Assembly: GCF_020711255.1 (NCBI RefSeq)
Contig: NZ_JAJFAW010000003.1
Location: forward strand, 62,001-126,000
DNA: 64,000 nt
Direction of reading: 5' to 3'
DNA from: Hymenobacter plasmatis
Lineage (GTDB): Bacteria; Bacteroidota; Bacteroidia; Cytophagales; Hymenobacteraceae
In this document: one piece after another, positions 1 to 8,639 of the stretch
How positions within the stretch are numbered: position 1 is the stretch's first letter
How the letters are laid out: each line of letters starts with the position of its first letter
Notes under the pieces: generated by a model
The model's database searches: none
Seen by the model: only the letters and a program-made list of their open reading frames with translations
What the model was told of the DNA's origin: nothing
Program-made: the position numbers and the translations under genes

Positions 1-536
1 CGCAGCCAGGCCAGGTCGGGGTCGTCGGCGGAGTATCCGCGCGGCGGCCGGGTGAGCTGCGGGCCCGTGGTGGCCACTCCTTCTGGAAAGTACTGCATCA
101 GGGGCGGCGCCTGCCGCAGCCGGTGAAATTCGGCGCCGTTGTAATGAATCTCCTGCCGGATGGCCGCCAGCATGGCTGGGGTAGGGTGGAAAGTGCCGGC
201 CCCCAGCCAGCTCCGCCCATCGGGCTGAATGGCCAGGAAATACCCCGCCCGCGGCGCGTGGCGGCCGCCGAGCTTCAGCCCCGCGCCCATGCGGCGCTTG
301 TAAGGCTCGGGGTCGCGGTGGGCGCGGTCGTTCTTATGCAGCCGAAACATAACATCAGCCGTGGTCAGGCCCATCAGGTCGGGGTCGGTGGCAGCGGCCT
401 GGGCCAGTACCTGGCGCACTAGTTCGGTGCAGGCGGCGCGGGCCCGCTGGTAGGCGGGGCGGTGGTCCGCCATCCAGGCCGTGGTGTTGTTGGCCGCGAG
501 TTGGGCCAGAAAGTCGAGCAGAAAGTCCAGTTCCAT
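1..536 (-). CDS. DUF2461 family protein, 3' end cut by window edge
   Basis: Reading the minus strand from the ATG at 534-536 gives 178 codons without a stop up to the window edge, so the C-terminus is missing. The N-terminus (FLLDFLAQLAANNTTAWM...) and the block FRLHKNDRAHRDPEPYKRR followed by a Gly-rich stretch match the DUF2461 (TIGR02453) pattern. Function in that family is unknown. The start is fixed by the family-typical N-terminus, because the next Met is 21 codons further in. A GC-rich hairpin with a T-run ends directly before this ATG, so an independent promoter is not obvious. Family assignment is by eye. Confidence 0.8.
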   Translation of the reverse strand, partial: MELDFLLDFLAQLAANNTTAWMADHRPAYQRARAACTELVRQVLAQAAATDPDLMGLTTADVMFRLHKNDRAHRDPEPYKRRMGAGLKLGGRHAPRAGYFLAIQPDGRSWLGAGTFHPTPAMLAAIRQEIHYNGAEFHRLRQAPPLMQYFPEGVATTGPQLTRPPRGYSADDPDLAWL

Positions 537-540
537 TAAA

Positions 541-563
541 AAGCCGGGCGTGGAACCCGGAAA
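541..563 (-). terminator. Hairpin with T-run between the MOSC gene and the DUF2461 gene
   Basis: On the minus strand CCGGG-loop-CCCGG is followed by CTTTTT, which runs into the DUF2461 start codon. It probably terminates the MOSC transcript ending at 653, but its closeness to the next ATG is unusual. Confidence 0.45.
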
Positions 564-652
564 AACAGAACGCTACTGCCGCTGCCAGAGTTGCGGCTCC
601 CCTTGGCCGGGCGCGTGCATAGCCGCATGCGCCGGCACAAGCACAGCAGGGA

Positions 653-1477
653 CTACTTGTAGCTGAGTACCGTTAGCGCGTCGCCTACCCGCAGCCGGCC
701 GGCACCATACCCGGTCACGTTTTGGCCAAACATGGCGTTGTTATCCACCTGGCGGTAGGTAAACAGGGTGCGCAGCGGGTCGCCCACTGGGCTTTTGATG
801 GCCGTTTGCTGGTCGATGGTGGTGAGCACGCACCGGCCGCAGCCCCGCACGGCCCGGAAGGGCACGGTGCCAATCTGAAAGTCAGCCCAATTGTCGTCCT
901 CGTACGCCACGCCGCCCTCAAACACGAGGTTGGGCCGGAAGCGGTTCATGGGCACCGGCTCCGCTAGGCGGGCGTTCAGGTCGGCCAGGGCAGTCTCGCC
1001 TATGAGCAGAAAGGGGTAGGCATCGGCGAAGCTCACCAGCTGGCCTTCGGGGTTAAGCTCGGGCTCTACGTCGCGGCGCACCATGTCCGACATGTACACC
1101 AATCGGCAGGGGCGGCCCAGGGCCTCGGCCATCCACTCGTCGGCTTCGGGCGTGGCGCGCCACGCCCAGGCCATGTCGTCCCAGATGGTGACGAACAGCG
1201 TGCGTTCGGGCGTGGCCTCAAAGGGCACAAACAAGGGCAGCAAATCGGGCCGCTGGCGGTGGCTGATGAGGAAGCCGTTGTAGGCCGGCGCCACGGTGAG
1301 CAACGCCAGCTCCGGCTGCTGCCGCTGGGTCATGAAGCGGTTGCGTTCGTCTACCAGCAGCCAGCGGCGGTCGTACCGCAGGCCGCGGGCCGTTACGTCG
1401 GCTTCGGGCACAGGGTAGCCGCCCAGGGACTTCACGGGGTACAAATAGAGGCCGGTCAGGGTCAGGGCATCAGACAT
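653..1477 (-). CDS. MOSC domain protein, YcbX/mARC-like
   Basis: A 274-residue protein. An N-terminal beta-barrel (LYLYPVKSLGGYPV) precedes a MOSC domain carrying GCGRCVLTTID, where the second Cys is the expected ligand of the molybdenum cofactor. In YcbX and mARC proteins this fold reduces N-hydroxylated compounds. No C-terminal 2Fe-2S ferredoxin domain is visible, so an external electron donor would be needed. The open frame extends 13 codons upstream, but MSDALTL is preferred because the element TAccTTTG at 1482-1489 lies just before it and would be inside the gene otherwise. Confidence 0.85.
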   Translation of the reverse strand: MSDALTLTGLYLYPVKSLGGYPVPEADVTARGLRYDRRWLLVDERNRFMTQRQQPELALLTVAPAYNGFLISHRQRPDLLPLFVPFEATPERTLFVTIWDDMAWAWRATPEADEWMAEALGRPCRLVYMSDMVRRDVEPELNPEGQLVSFADAYPFLLIGETALADLNARLAEPVPMNRFRPNLVFEGGVAYEDDNWADFQIGTVPFRAVRGCGRCVLTTIDQQTAIKSPVGDPLRTLFTYRQVDNNAMFGQNVTGYGAGRLRVGDALTVLSYK

Positions 1478-1481
1478 GGCA

Positions 1482-1489
1482 CAAAGGTA
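1482..1489 (-). promoter_or_regulatory. -7 promoter element (TAccTTTG) of the MOSC gene
   Basis: Exact match to the Bacteroidota TAnnTTTG element, 4 nt upstream of the chosen ATG. The transcript would be leaderless or nearly so. Confidence 0.6.
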
Positions 1490-1557
1490 GGCGAGGCCAT
1501 GGGGTAACCGCCGCACCCCTGGCCGGGCAGTGCACTAACTGCTCATTCTTTTCAACG

Positions 1558-2325
1558 TCACTCCACCAACAGCAAATCGGCTTCCCGCACATACGCCTCC
1601 CGCTGCTGCCACCGCACCCGGTACCAAATATCCTGGCGGCCCAGCACCAGCAGGCGGTCGCCGATGGCAGCAGTACTTATCCACGCGGCGCCGGCGCTGG
1701 GCCCAGCCATGAGCACTGTGCCGGCCCGCGCCACTAGTCCCGCCGGCTTCGGCCGCAGGAAGTGCAGGTAAATACCCACCAGCCCCACGCAAGCCGCGTA
1801 GCCCAGCCAGGCCGTGCGCGGGCTCCGGCGCCATAGCAGCCAGATGGCGCCTACCACGGCCCCGGCCAGCAGTGCCTGCAAGCCGGGGTAGTAGTAGCGC
1901 TGGGCTTGCACCCGCAGTTCCTGCTGCCACGTGGCTGGGTAGCCCACCAGCCGGTGCTGGGCCGCTAGGCTAGCCAACTGCCGCCAAGTATGCACCCGGG
2001 GCTCGCGGGCCTGGGCCAGGCTCAGGTAGAGCAGGGCTGCCGGGTAGTGGCCCAATTGCTGCTGGGCATACGCCAGTTTCAGCAGTAATTCCGGCGATGC
2101 CCGCCGCTCCTGCCAAACTTGTTGCTTAAAAGCGGGCACAGATTCAGCATATTTTCCCGCCGCAAAGAGCGAATCGGCCTGCTGCAGCGCCTCGGTGGGG
2201 TCGGGAGTATCTTTTTTTGCGAATTTATTTTCGGTGGGTTTTGCACCCAAGGCCCAGAGAGGCAGGAAGATTAAGCTCAGCAAAAAGGTCCGTGCTGAAA
2301 GAAGAGAGACTTTTTTTTGAATCAA
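1558..2325 (-). CDS. TPR and SH3 domain membrane protein, BatE-like
   Basis: About 255 residues if translation starts at the TTG at 2323-2325. An N-terminal signal peptide-like stretch is followed by TPR repeats (ALQQADSLFAAGKYAESV, LKLAYAQQQLGHYPAALLYL), two transmembrane segments and a C-terminal SH3-like domain (IWYRVRWQQREAYVREADLL). This order resembles BatE proteins of Bacteroidota aerotolerance loci, but no other bat genes are visible here. The longer frame to 2427 would run antisense through tRNA-Lys and is unlikely. The 8-base A/T run at the N-terminus makes a frameshift or different start possible. Confidence 0.6.
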   Translation of the reverse strand: MIQKKVSLLSARTFLLSLIFLPLWALGAKPTENKFAKKDTPDPTEALQQADSLFAAGKYAESVPAFKQQVWQERRASPELLLKLAYAQQQLGHYPAALLYLSLAQAREPRVHTWRQLASLAAQHRLVGYPATWQQELRVQAQRYYYPGLQALLAGAVVGAIWLLWRRSPRTAWLGYAACVGLVGIYLHFLRPKPAGLVARAGTVLMAGPSAGAAWISTAAIGDRLLVLGRQDIWYRVRWQQREAYVREADLLLVE

Positions 2326-2350
2326 GGTTGTGTAGTTCCGGAGGTGCTCG

Positions 2351-2358
2351 TACTTTTG
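2351..2358 (+). promoter_or_regulatory. -7 promoter element (TActTTTG) of tRNA-Lys
   Basis: A TAnnTTTG match 43 bp upstream of the mature tRNA, with TTG-containing sequence at a suitable -33 distance. Confidence 0.55.
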
Positions 2359-2400
2359 TGCCCACAAACAGGGTATCGCCCTTGTGAAGTGAAAGGTACC

Positions 2401-2473
2401 GATTCTGTAGCTCAGCTGGTAGAGCAATACACTTTTAATGTATGGGTCCTGGGTTCGAATCCCAGCGGGATCA
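2401..2473 (+). tRNA. tRNA-Lys (anticodon TTT)
   Basis: A 73-nt cloverleaf. The acceptor stem GATTCTG pairs with CGGGATC (two G-T wobbles) and the discriminator base is A. The D arm is GCTCAGCTGGTAGAGC, the anticodon loop CTTTTAA gives anticodon TTT, and the T arm is GGGTTCGAATCCC. CCA is not encoded. A promoter element precedes it and a strong terminator follows at 2480-2513, so it is a single-tRNA transcription unit. Confidence 0.97.
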
Positions 2474-2479
2474 CAACAA

Positions 2480-2513
2480 AAGGCCCTCTCTGGAAACAGA
2501 GAGGGCCTTTTTG
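2480..2513 (+). terminator. Rho-independent terminator of tRNA-Lys
   Basis: GGCCCTCTCTG-gaaa-CAGAGAGGGCC followed by TTTTTG, directly after the tRNA. Confidence 0.9.
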
Positions 2514-2683
2514 TTTGGTTTGCTCCAGCCCAAGCTCAGGCAACTTGCGCTGCGCAGCGGCACTTGCGAAGCAGTATTTCAGTATTCTGCTACTTAAACC
2601 AGTGCATTGCATGCGATGACAATGGAGAGAAATGGAAGTTAAGCGAAATAGGAATGGGCATATCTTTCCAATCGGAAGCACTA

Positions 2684-2730
2684 GAATATAAAAGCCCCGC
2701 CAAATCAGATTTGGCGGGGCTTTTATATTC
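2684..2730. terminator. Perfect 22-bp palindromic bidirectional terminator
   Basis: Twenty-two-base arms around a 3-nt centre (cag), with AAAAGCCCCGCC and GGCGGGGCTTTT cores. It lies 16 nt past the argF stop and ends the long minus-strand arginine operon. It could also stop plus-strand readthrough from the tRNA. The stretch 2514-2683 holds nothing else I can recognise. Confidence 0.85.
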
Positions 2731-2746
2731 TATGAAATGAAGGTAG

Positions 2747-3691
2747 CTACTTCAGCAGCTCGTGCAGCACGGTTTGCATAGAAATCGTGCGGTTGCCGGC
2801 TTCCTGGATGATGAGCGAGCCAGGCGCGTCGAGCACGGCGTCGGACACTTCCACGTTGCGGCGCACAGGCAGGCAGTGTAGGAATTTGGCGTCGTTGGTG
2901 TACGCCATGTGCAGGGGCGTGAGCATCCAGGCGGGGTCGTTCTCGAGCACCTGGCCGTACTGCTGGTAGCTGCTCCAGTTTTTGGCCTGCACGTAGTCGG
3001 CGCCTTCCAGGGCTTTGCGTTGGTCGTATTCAATGCGGGCGCCTTTCGTGAACTTGGGGTCGAGCTCGTAGCCTTCGGGGTGGGTGATGACGAAATCCAC
3101 CCAGTCGATTTCCGAAAACCAGTCGCAGAACGAGTTGGGCACGCACTGGGGCAGGGCGCGCACGTGCGGGGCCCAGGTGAGCACCACTTTCACGCGCTCC
3201 TTCTGCTTGGTCTCGGCCACCGTGATGAGGTCGGCAAACGACTGCAGGGGGTGCAGGGTCGCGCTTTCCAGGCTGATGACGGGCACGGTGGCGTATTGCA
3301 GAATCTTATTGAAAACGACTTCCTGGTAGTCCTCGGCGCGGTCTTTGAGGGTGGGGAAGGTGCGTACGCCCAGCACGTCGCAGTACTGGCTCATCACCGC
3401 AATAGCATCCTTGATGTGCTCCTGGGTACCGCCGTTCATCACCGCACCGTCGGCCATTTCCAGGGTCCAGGAGTCAGCACCGGCGTTGAGCACCCAGGCC
3501 TGCGCGCCTAGGTTGTAAGCGGCCTTCACCGAGCTGAGCCGAGTGCGCAGGCTGGGGTTGAAGAAAATCAGCCCAACGGTTTTGTTCTTGCCGACGTGCT
3601 GGAAGCCGTAAGGATTGGCCTTGATTTTCAGGGCTTGCTGCAATAGGGCTTTGTAATCGCCCGCGTCGGCGAAAGAGGTGAAGTTTTTCAT
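2747..3691 (-). CDS. argF': N-acyl-L-ornithine carbamoyltransferase (ArgF')
   Basis: A 314-residue member of the transcarbamylase family. The carbamoyl-phosphate motif FFNPSLRTR (residues 43-51), HPLQSFADL and the C-terminal HCLPVRRNVEV are clear. The sequence follows the N-acetyl/N-succinylornithine carbamoyltransferase branch rather than classical ornithine carbamoyltransferase. It makes N-acylcitrulline from N-acylornithine, so ArgE then acts on acylcitrulline. Residue 90, the position reported to separate acetyl (Glu) from succinyl (Pro) specificity, is Gln here by my alignment. MKNFTSF is chosen as start; the frame is open 8 codons further up. It is the last gene of the arg operon. Confidence 0.9.
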   Translation of the reverse strand: MKNFTSFADAGDYKALLQQALKIKANPYGFQHVGKNKTVGLIFFNPSLRTRLSSVKAAYNLGAQAWVLNAGADSWTLEMADGAVMNGGTQEHIKDAIAVMSQYCDVLGVRTFPTLKDRAEDYQEVVFNKILQYATVPVISLESATLHPLQSFADLITVAETKQKERVKVVLTWAPHVRALPQCVPNSFCDWFSEIDWVDFVITHPEGYELDPKFTKGARIEYDQRKALEGADYVQAKNWSSYQQYGQVLENDPAWMLTPLHMAYTNDAKFLHCLPVRRNVEVSDAVLDAPGSLIIQEAGNRTISMQTVLHELLK

Positions 3692-3765
3692 GGGGATGGT
3701 GTCGGGTGAAAGCAATCAGAGCATCGTGCTGTGTGGCAAGGTTTCGCCACCGCTTCAATCAGGCA

Positions 3766-4143
3766 TCAGTTAGCAGACAAGCTTAGCACAATAGATTCGT
3801 CAGCAACTATCATTGCTTTTAGGCCACTATCAGAAATAAAAGTGGCCTTGATTAAGCTTCCTTGTTCTTCAAACAGCAATTCGTGAAGCACATTTTGACC
3901 CCTGAAATTTTCAAAAATCATTTCTTGAATTCCACTGAATTGAATCTGCAATTGACAATCTCTTTCATGGGTTAAGGTGAATGTTACCGAGCTGCGTCCA
4001 GTAGTATGCGTTTCAAAAATTGCCTTTGAAACCTCAAAATGGGCGAAGATGGGCCATTGGCCAAAGTGCTGATAAATCAGTTCAGAATTTATCAGCAGGC
4101 CCATTGCCGGATAATCCTCGTTTTCCATTAGATGCAAGGTCAA
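3766..4143 (-). CDS. Hypothetical protein inserted in the arginine operon
   Basis: A 125-residue acidic protein with no signal peptide or membrane segment. It has a lower GC content and different codon choice from its neighbours carB and argF, which suggests later acquisition. Size, composition and alternating beta-strand look (SSVTFTLTHERDCQLQIQF, IKATFISDSGLKAMIVADES) are reminiscent of polymorphic-toxin immunity proteins such as the Imm50 group, but this is a resemblance only and no toxin gene is adjacent. An alternative start is MENEDY at 4128. Confidence 0.6.
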   Translation of the reverse strand: MTLHLMENEDYPAMGLLINSELIYQHFGQWPIFAHFEVSKAIFETHTTGRSSVTFTLTHERDCQLQIQFSGIQEMIFENFRGQNVLHELLFEEQGSLIKATFISDSGLKAMIVADESIVLSLSAN

Positions 4144-4181
4144 ATCGGTTCATTAGCAACGATACCTAAAGGCACCTCGCG

Positions 4182-7100
4182 CTACATCGCCTTATATTCG
4201 TTCCAGCTCTTAATCTTCAAGTCCTTCATCTCCAGCGTGCAGAAAGCTTGGATAAACGCCTTTGCCAGCCGCGCATTTGTCAGCAGCGGGACCCCGAAGT
4301 CGACGGCCGTGCGGCGGATTTTATAGTCGTTATCCAACTCGCCCTTCGAGAGGTTCTTTGGGATGTTGATGACCAGGTCGATTTTCTTCTCCTTGAGGTA
4401 GGTGAGCACGTTGGGCTCCTGGAGTTCATCGGGCCAGTAGAGCAGGCTGCTGGGCACGCCGTTTTCGGCGAAGAAGCGGTGCGTGCCTTGCGTGGCGTAG
4501 ATGGTGTAGCCCTTTTTGACGAGCAGCTCGGTGGCCGAGAGCAAGGCTACCTTCGACTTGATGGGGCCGCCGGAAATCAGCACCGATTTCTGCGGGATTT
4601 TGTAGCCCACGCTTAGCATCGATTTCAGCAGTGCTTCCTCGGCGGTGTCGCCCAGGCAGCCTACTTCGCCGGTGCTCACCATGTCGACGCGCATCACCGG
4701 GTCGGCGCCGGGCAGGCGGGTAAAGGAGAATTGCGGGGCCTTCACGCCCACGAAGGGCAGGTCATAGACCCGCTCGCTTTCGTCGCGCTCTACTTTCTTG
4801 CCCAGCAGTACCTGGGTGGCCTTTTTGATAAGGTTGTTGCCCGAAACTTTGGACACGAAAGGGTAGCTGCGCGAGGCGCGCAGGTTGCACTCGATTACCC
4901 GGATTTCGCCGTCTTTTTCCAGGAACTGGATGTTGAACGGGCCGCTGATTTCGTAGCGCTTGGCTACTTTTTCGGCGATGATTTTCAGCTTGCGGATGGT
5001 GCGCACGTATACCTTTTGGGGCGGGTAGTACATGGTGGCATCGCCGGAATGCACGCCAGCAAACTCCACGTGCTCGGAAATGGCGTAGCTCACGATTTCG
5101 CCCTTGTCGGCCACCGCGTCTAGCTCAATTTCCTTGGCTTCCTGGATGAATTCCGAAACGACCACGGGGTATTCGTCGCTCACTTCCTTGGCGGCTTTCA
5201 GGAATTCCTCCAGCTCAAAGTTGTTGGAAACCACGTTCATGGCCGCACCCGACAGCACGTAGGAAGGCCGGATGAGCACCGGAAAGCCTACTTCCTTCAC
5301 GAAGTCGAACATGGCATTGAGCGATGTCAGCTCTTTCCAGCGGGGTTGGGCAATGCCCAGCTCGTCCATGATGCTGGAGAACTTGTGGCGGTTCTCGGCT
5401 TGGTCGATGCTGGCTGCGGTGGTGCCCAGAATGGGCGCGTTGGCTTCTTCCAGGCGCGTGGCCAGGTTGTTGGGAATCTGGCCGCCGGTGGAGAGAATCA
5501 CGCCGGTGGGCTGCTCAAAGTCCAGAATGTCCATCACCCGCTCGTAGCTCAACTCCTCGAAGTAGAGCCGGTCGCTCATGTCGTAGTCGGTGCTGACCGT
5601 TTCGGGGTTGTAGTTGATGATGATGGTTTTGTAGCCTTCCTCGGCAGCGGTTTGCACAGCCTGCACGCCGCACCAGTCGAACTCCACGGAGCTGCCGATG
5701 CGGTACACGCCCGAGCCCAGCACCACGACAGACTTGTTGGTTTCGGGCTCCAGGTCGTTTTCGGTGCCGTGATAGGTGCTGTAGAGGTAGTTGGTTTTGG
5801 CCGGGAATTCGGCCGCCAGCGTGTCAATCTGCTTGATGACGGGCAGTACACCCAAGGCCTTGCGGCGGGCGCGCACCAGCAACTCATCGGCTTTAACGTC
5901 GCCCTCGCCCAGCAGCTTCACTGCGATTTGCTGGTCGGAGAAACCAGCTTTTTTCAGGTCGCGCAACAGTCCGGTTTCCAATCCAGCGAGCCCGTTGGCG
6001 CGGCCTTCGGCCAGCTTGTTGCTGAGCTGAAAAATGGTGTACAGACGCTGCAGAAACCAGTGGTCAATGCGGGTCAAGGCGTGTACTTGCTCCAGCGTGT
6101 AGCCAGCTTCAAAGGCATCGTTGATGGCGAAGATGCGCTCCTCATTGGGCTCGTTGAGCAGCTTGTCGATGGTCGCCGCATCGATGTTTTCGGGCTTGTT
6201 GGCCACGAAACCGCGCTTGCCGGTGTCCAGCATGCGCAGGCCTTTCTGGATGGCTTCCTCGAAGGATTTGCCGATGGCCATGACCTCGCCCACGCTTTTC
6301 ATGGCGCTGCCAATCTGCCGGTTCACGCCCTCAAACTTGCCCAAGTCCCAGCGCGGCAGCTTCACTACCACGTAGTCTAGCGCCGGCTCGAAAAAGGCTG
6401 AGGTGGTCTGCGTGACGCTGTTTTTTAGCTCCGACAGCGAGTAGCCCAAGCTCAACTTAGCGGCCACAAACGCCAGCGGGTAGCCCGTGGCTTTGGAGGC
6501 CAGCGCGGAGGAGCGGGAGAGGCGCGCGTTCACCTCAATCACGCGGTAGTCTTCCGAAACGGGGTCCAGCGCGTATTGAATGTTGCATTCGCCCACGATG
6601 CCGAGGTGGCGAATGGTTTTGATGCCGATGGTGCGCAGCTTGTGGTACTCGCGGTTGCTGAGCGTCTGCGACGGGGCCACCACGATGCTCTCGCCGGTGT
6701 GAATGCCGATGGGGTCGAAGTTCTCCATGTTGCAGACCGTGATGCAGTTATCGTACTGGTCGCGCACTACTTCGTACTCCACTTCCTTCCAGCCTTTCAG
6801 CGACTCTTCCACCAGAATCTGGTCAGAAGTCGTGAAGGATTTCTGGGCCAGGGTCCGCAGTTCGTCCATGTTGTTGGCGAAGCCGCTGCCCAGGCCACCC
6901 AGCGCAAATGCCGCCCGCACGATGATGGGAAAACCGATTTTCTCGGCCGCCGCCAGCGCGTCGTCCATCGTCGTCACGGCCACGCTACGGGCCGAAAGCA
7001 CGCCAATCTGCTCGAGTTTCTCCTTGAAAATGTCCCGGTCCTCGGTGTCGATGATGGACTGCACGGGCGTGCCCAGCACCTTCACGTTGTACTTCTCAAA

Positions 7101-7412
7101 CACCCCGCCGCGGTACAGGGCCACAGCGCAGTTCAGGGCTGTTTGGCCACCAAAGGCAACCAGAATGCCGTCGGGCCTTTCCTTTTTGATGACTTCCTCC
7201 ACGAAGAAGGGCGTCACGGGCAGGAAGTACACGTCGTCGGCGATGTTGTCCGACGTTTGTACGGTGGCAATGTTGGGGTTGATGAGGATGGTGCGGATGC
7301 CTTCCTCTTTCAGCGCCTTGAGGGCTTGCGAGCCGGAGTAATCGAATTCCCCGGCTTCGCCAATTTTGAGGGCGCCGGAACCGAGAATGAGAACTTTATT
7401 GGGTTTGTTCAT
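4182..7412 (-). CDS. carB: Carbamoyl-phosphate synthase large subunit
   Basis: At 1076 residues this is full length for the family. It has two homologous ATP-grasp halves (about residues 1-400 and 560-930), each opening with a glycine-rich start (VLILGSGALKIGEAGEFDYS; VVVLGSGVYRIGSSVEFDW), an oligomerisation region between them, and a C-terminal MGS-like allosteric domain. It makes carbamoyl phosphate from bicarbonate, ATP and ammonia delivered by CarA, feeding both arginine and pyrimidine synthesis. It lies in the arg operon downstream of carA, separated from it by a degenerate inverted-repeat pair. Confidence 0.97.
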   Translation of the reverse strand: MNKPNKVLILGSGALKIGEAGEFDYSGSQALKALKEEGIRTILINPNIATVQTSDNIADDVYFLPVTPFFVEEVIKKERPDGILVAFGGQTALNCAVALYRGGVFEKYNVKVLGTPVQSIIDTEDRDIFKEKLEQIGVLSARSVAVTTMDDALAAAEKIGFPIIVRAAFALGGLGSGFANNMDELRTLAQKSFTTSDQILVEESLKGWKEVEYEVVRDQYDNCITVCNMENFDPIGIHTGESIVVAPSQTLSNREYHKLRTIGIKTIRHLGIVGECNIQYALDPVSEDYRVIEVNARLSRSSALASKATGYPLAFVAAKLSLGYSLSELKNSVTQTTSAFFEPALDYVVVKLPRWDLGKFEGVNRQIGSAMKSVGEVMAIGKSFEEAIQKGLRMLDTGKRGFVANKPENIDAATIDKLLNEPNEERIFAINDAFEAGYTLEQVHALTRIDHWFLQRLYTIFQLSNKLAEGRANGLAGLETGLLRDLKKAGFSDQQIAVKLLGEGDVKADELLVRARRKALGVLPVIKQIDTLAAEFPAKTNYLYSTYHGTENDLEPETNKSVVVLGSGVYRIGSSVEFDWCGVQAVQTAAEEGYKTIIINYNPETVSTDYDMSDRLYFEELSYERVMDILDFEQPTGVILSTGGQIPNNLATRLEEANAPILGTTAASIDQAENRHKFSSIMDELGIAQPRWKELTSLNAMFDFVKEVGFPVLIRPSYVLSGAAMNVVSNNFELEEFLKAAKEVSDEYPVVVSEFIQEAKEIELDAVADKGEIVSYAISEHVEFAGVHSGDATMYYPPQKVYVRTIRKLKIIAEKVAKRYEISGPFNIQFLEKDGEIRVIECNLRASRSYPFVSKVSGNNLIKKATQVLLGKKVERDESERVYDLPFVGVKAPQFSFTRLPGADPVMRVDMVSTGEVGCLGDTAEEALLKSMLSVGYKIPQKSVLISGGPIKSKVALLSATELLVKKGYTIYATQGTHRFFAENGVPSSLLYWPDELQEPNVLTYLKEKKIDLVINIPKNLSKGELDNDYKIRRTAVDFGVPLLTNARLAKAFIQAFCTLEMKDLKIKSWNEYKAM

Positions 7413-7418
7413 GAGTGG

Positions 7419-7541
7419 ACCCCACCCCCCGGCCCCATCCCCAGTAGGGAGGGGGAGCCAGACGATTTGTGGGCTTATTGTTAGAGCAACTAGCTAAAAA
7501 CTAAAACAAAAGCCCCTCCCCACCGGGGAGGGGTTGGGGTT
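7419..7541. repeat. Degenerate inverted hairpin-repeat pair between carA and carB (family A)
   Basis: The left arm (7419-7459) and right arm (7511-7541) both contain CCCC-rich/GGGG-rich hairpins (right: CCCCTCCCC-acc-GGGGAGGGG) in opposite orientation. They resemble the arms at 40458-40614 and 58417-58957 but are more diverged. The right arm abuts the carA stop codon. Confidence 0.6.
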
Positions 7542-8622
7542 AAGCTGTATGAGAAGCCTTGTATTTCTCTACTGCTGTGAGAAACTCATCAAACAGGTAC
7601 TCGGTGTCCTCCGGGCCGCCGGCGGCTTCGGGGTGGAACTGGGTGGAGAAGAACGGCTTGGTCTTGTGGCGGATGCCTTCGCAGGTGCCGTCGTTCAGGT
7701 TCTCAAACAGCATGGTCCATTCGGCGGGCAGCGTGGCGGTGTCTACCGCGAATCCGTGGTTTTGGCTCGTGATGAAGCTGCGCTTGGTGCCCGTGAGCAG
7801 GACCGGCTGGTTGTGGCTGCGGTGGCCGTATTTCAGCTTGAAGGTGTCGCCGCCCGCGGCCAGGCTCATGAGCTGGTTGCCCAGGCAGATGCCGAAAATG
7901 GGCTTGTCCTGCTGCAATGCTGTTTGGAGGTGGGCGATGGTGGCCTCGCACATTTTGGGGTCGCCGGGGCCGTTGCTCAAGAACAGACCGTCGTAGTCCA
8001 GAGTGTTGAAATCGTAGTCCCAGGGCACGCGAATCAGCTCCACATCACGCTCCAGGAAGCAGCGGATGATGTTGGTTTTGGTGCCGCAGTCCACCAGCAC
8101 AATTTTGTGCTTGCCGCTGCCGTAGTGCTGCACGCCGGGCTGGCTCACCTGGGCCACCAGGTTTTCCTGGTTGGGGTCGTGAAACGGGATGTCTTGCTCG
8201 GCCACAATCTTGCCCAGCATGGCGCCTTTCTCGCGCAGCTTCTTGGTAAGCATGCGGGTATCGACGCCGAAGATGCCGGGGATGTTGTATTCCTTGAGCC
8301 AGTCGCCGAGGCTTTTGGCCGCGTTCCAGTGGCTGTGCTCTTCGGAATAGTAGTTCACCACTAGGCCGGCAATGTGAATCTGGTCGGATTCAAAAATCTT
8401 CGAAATCGACTCGTACAAGTCCTCGCCGGGCACGCCGTAGTTGCCCACCATGGGGTAGGTGAGCACCAGAATCTGGCCGGCAAAGGACGGGTCGGTGAGG
8501 TTTTCGGGGTAGCCGGTCATGGCCGTGCTGAACACGACTTCGCCCGCGGCAGAAGTAAATGCGCCGAAAGATTCTCCTTGGATTTCGGTGCCGTCTTCCA
8601 GCACCAGTTTTACTTGCTTCAT
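7540..8622 (-). CDS. carA: Carbamoyl-phosphate synthase small subunit (glutaminase)
   Basis: A 360-residue protein. The N-terminal CPSase small-chain domain is followed by a class I glutamine amidotransferase domain. Nucleophile Cys246 sits in GICLGNQ (many homologues have GICLGHQ) and the other triad residues are His330 and Glu332 in FHPEA. It hydrolyses glutamine and channels ammonia to CarB. It lies between argD and carB on the same strand. Both flanking gaps contain palindromic repeats, which may process or attenuate the long transcript. Confidence 0.96.
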   Translation of the reverse strand: MKQVKLVLEDGTEIQGESFGAFTSAAGEVVFSTAMTGYPENLTDPSFAGQILVLTYPMVGNYGVPGEDLYESISKIFESDQIHIAGLVVNYYSEEHSHWNAAKSLGDWLKEYNIPGIFGVDTRMLTKKLREKGAMLGKIVAEQDIPFHDPNQENLVAQVSQPGVQHYGSGKHKIVLVDCGTKTNIIRCFLERDVELIRVPWDYDFNTLDYDGLFLSNGPGDPKMCEATIAHLQTALQQDKPIFGICLGNQLMSLAAGGDTFKLKYGHRSHNQPVLLTGTKRSFITSQNHGFAVDTATLPAEWTMLFENLNDGTCEGIRHKTKPFFSTQFHPEAAGGPEDTEYLFDEFLTAVEKYKASHTA

Positions 8623-8639
8623 GCTATTGGTTGCGGTTG

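Noticed and set aside
2317..2619. Short plus-strand frames spanning tRNA-Lys and its terminator
   Set aside because: They translate the tRNA and a hairpin; no coding evidence.
5346..6380. 344-codon plus-strand frame opposite carB
   Set aside because: Shadow frame caused by codon bias in carB.
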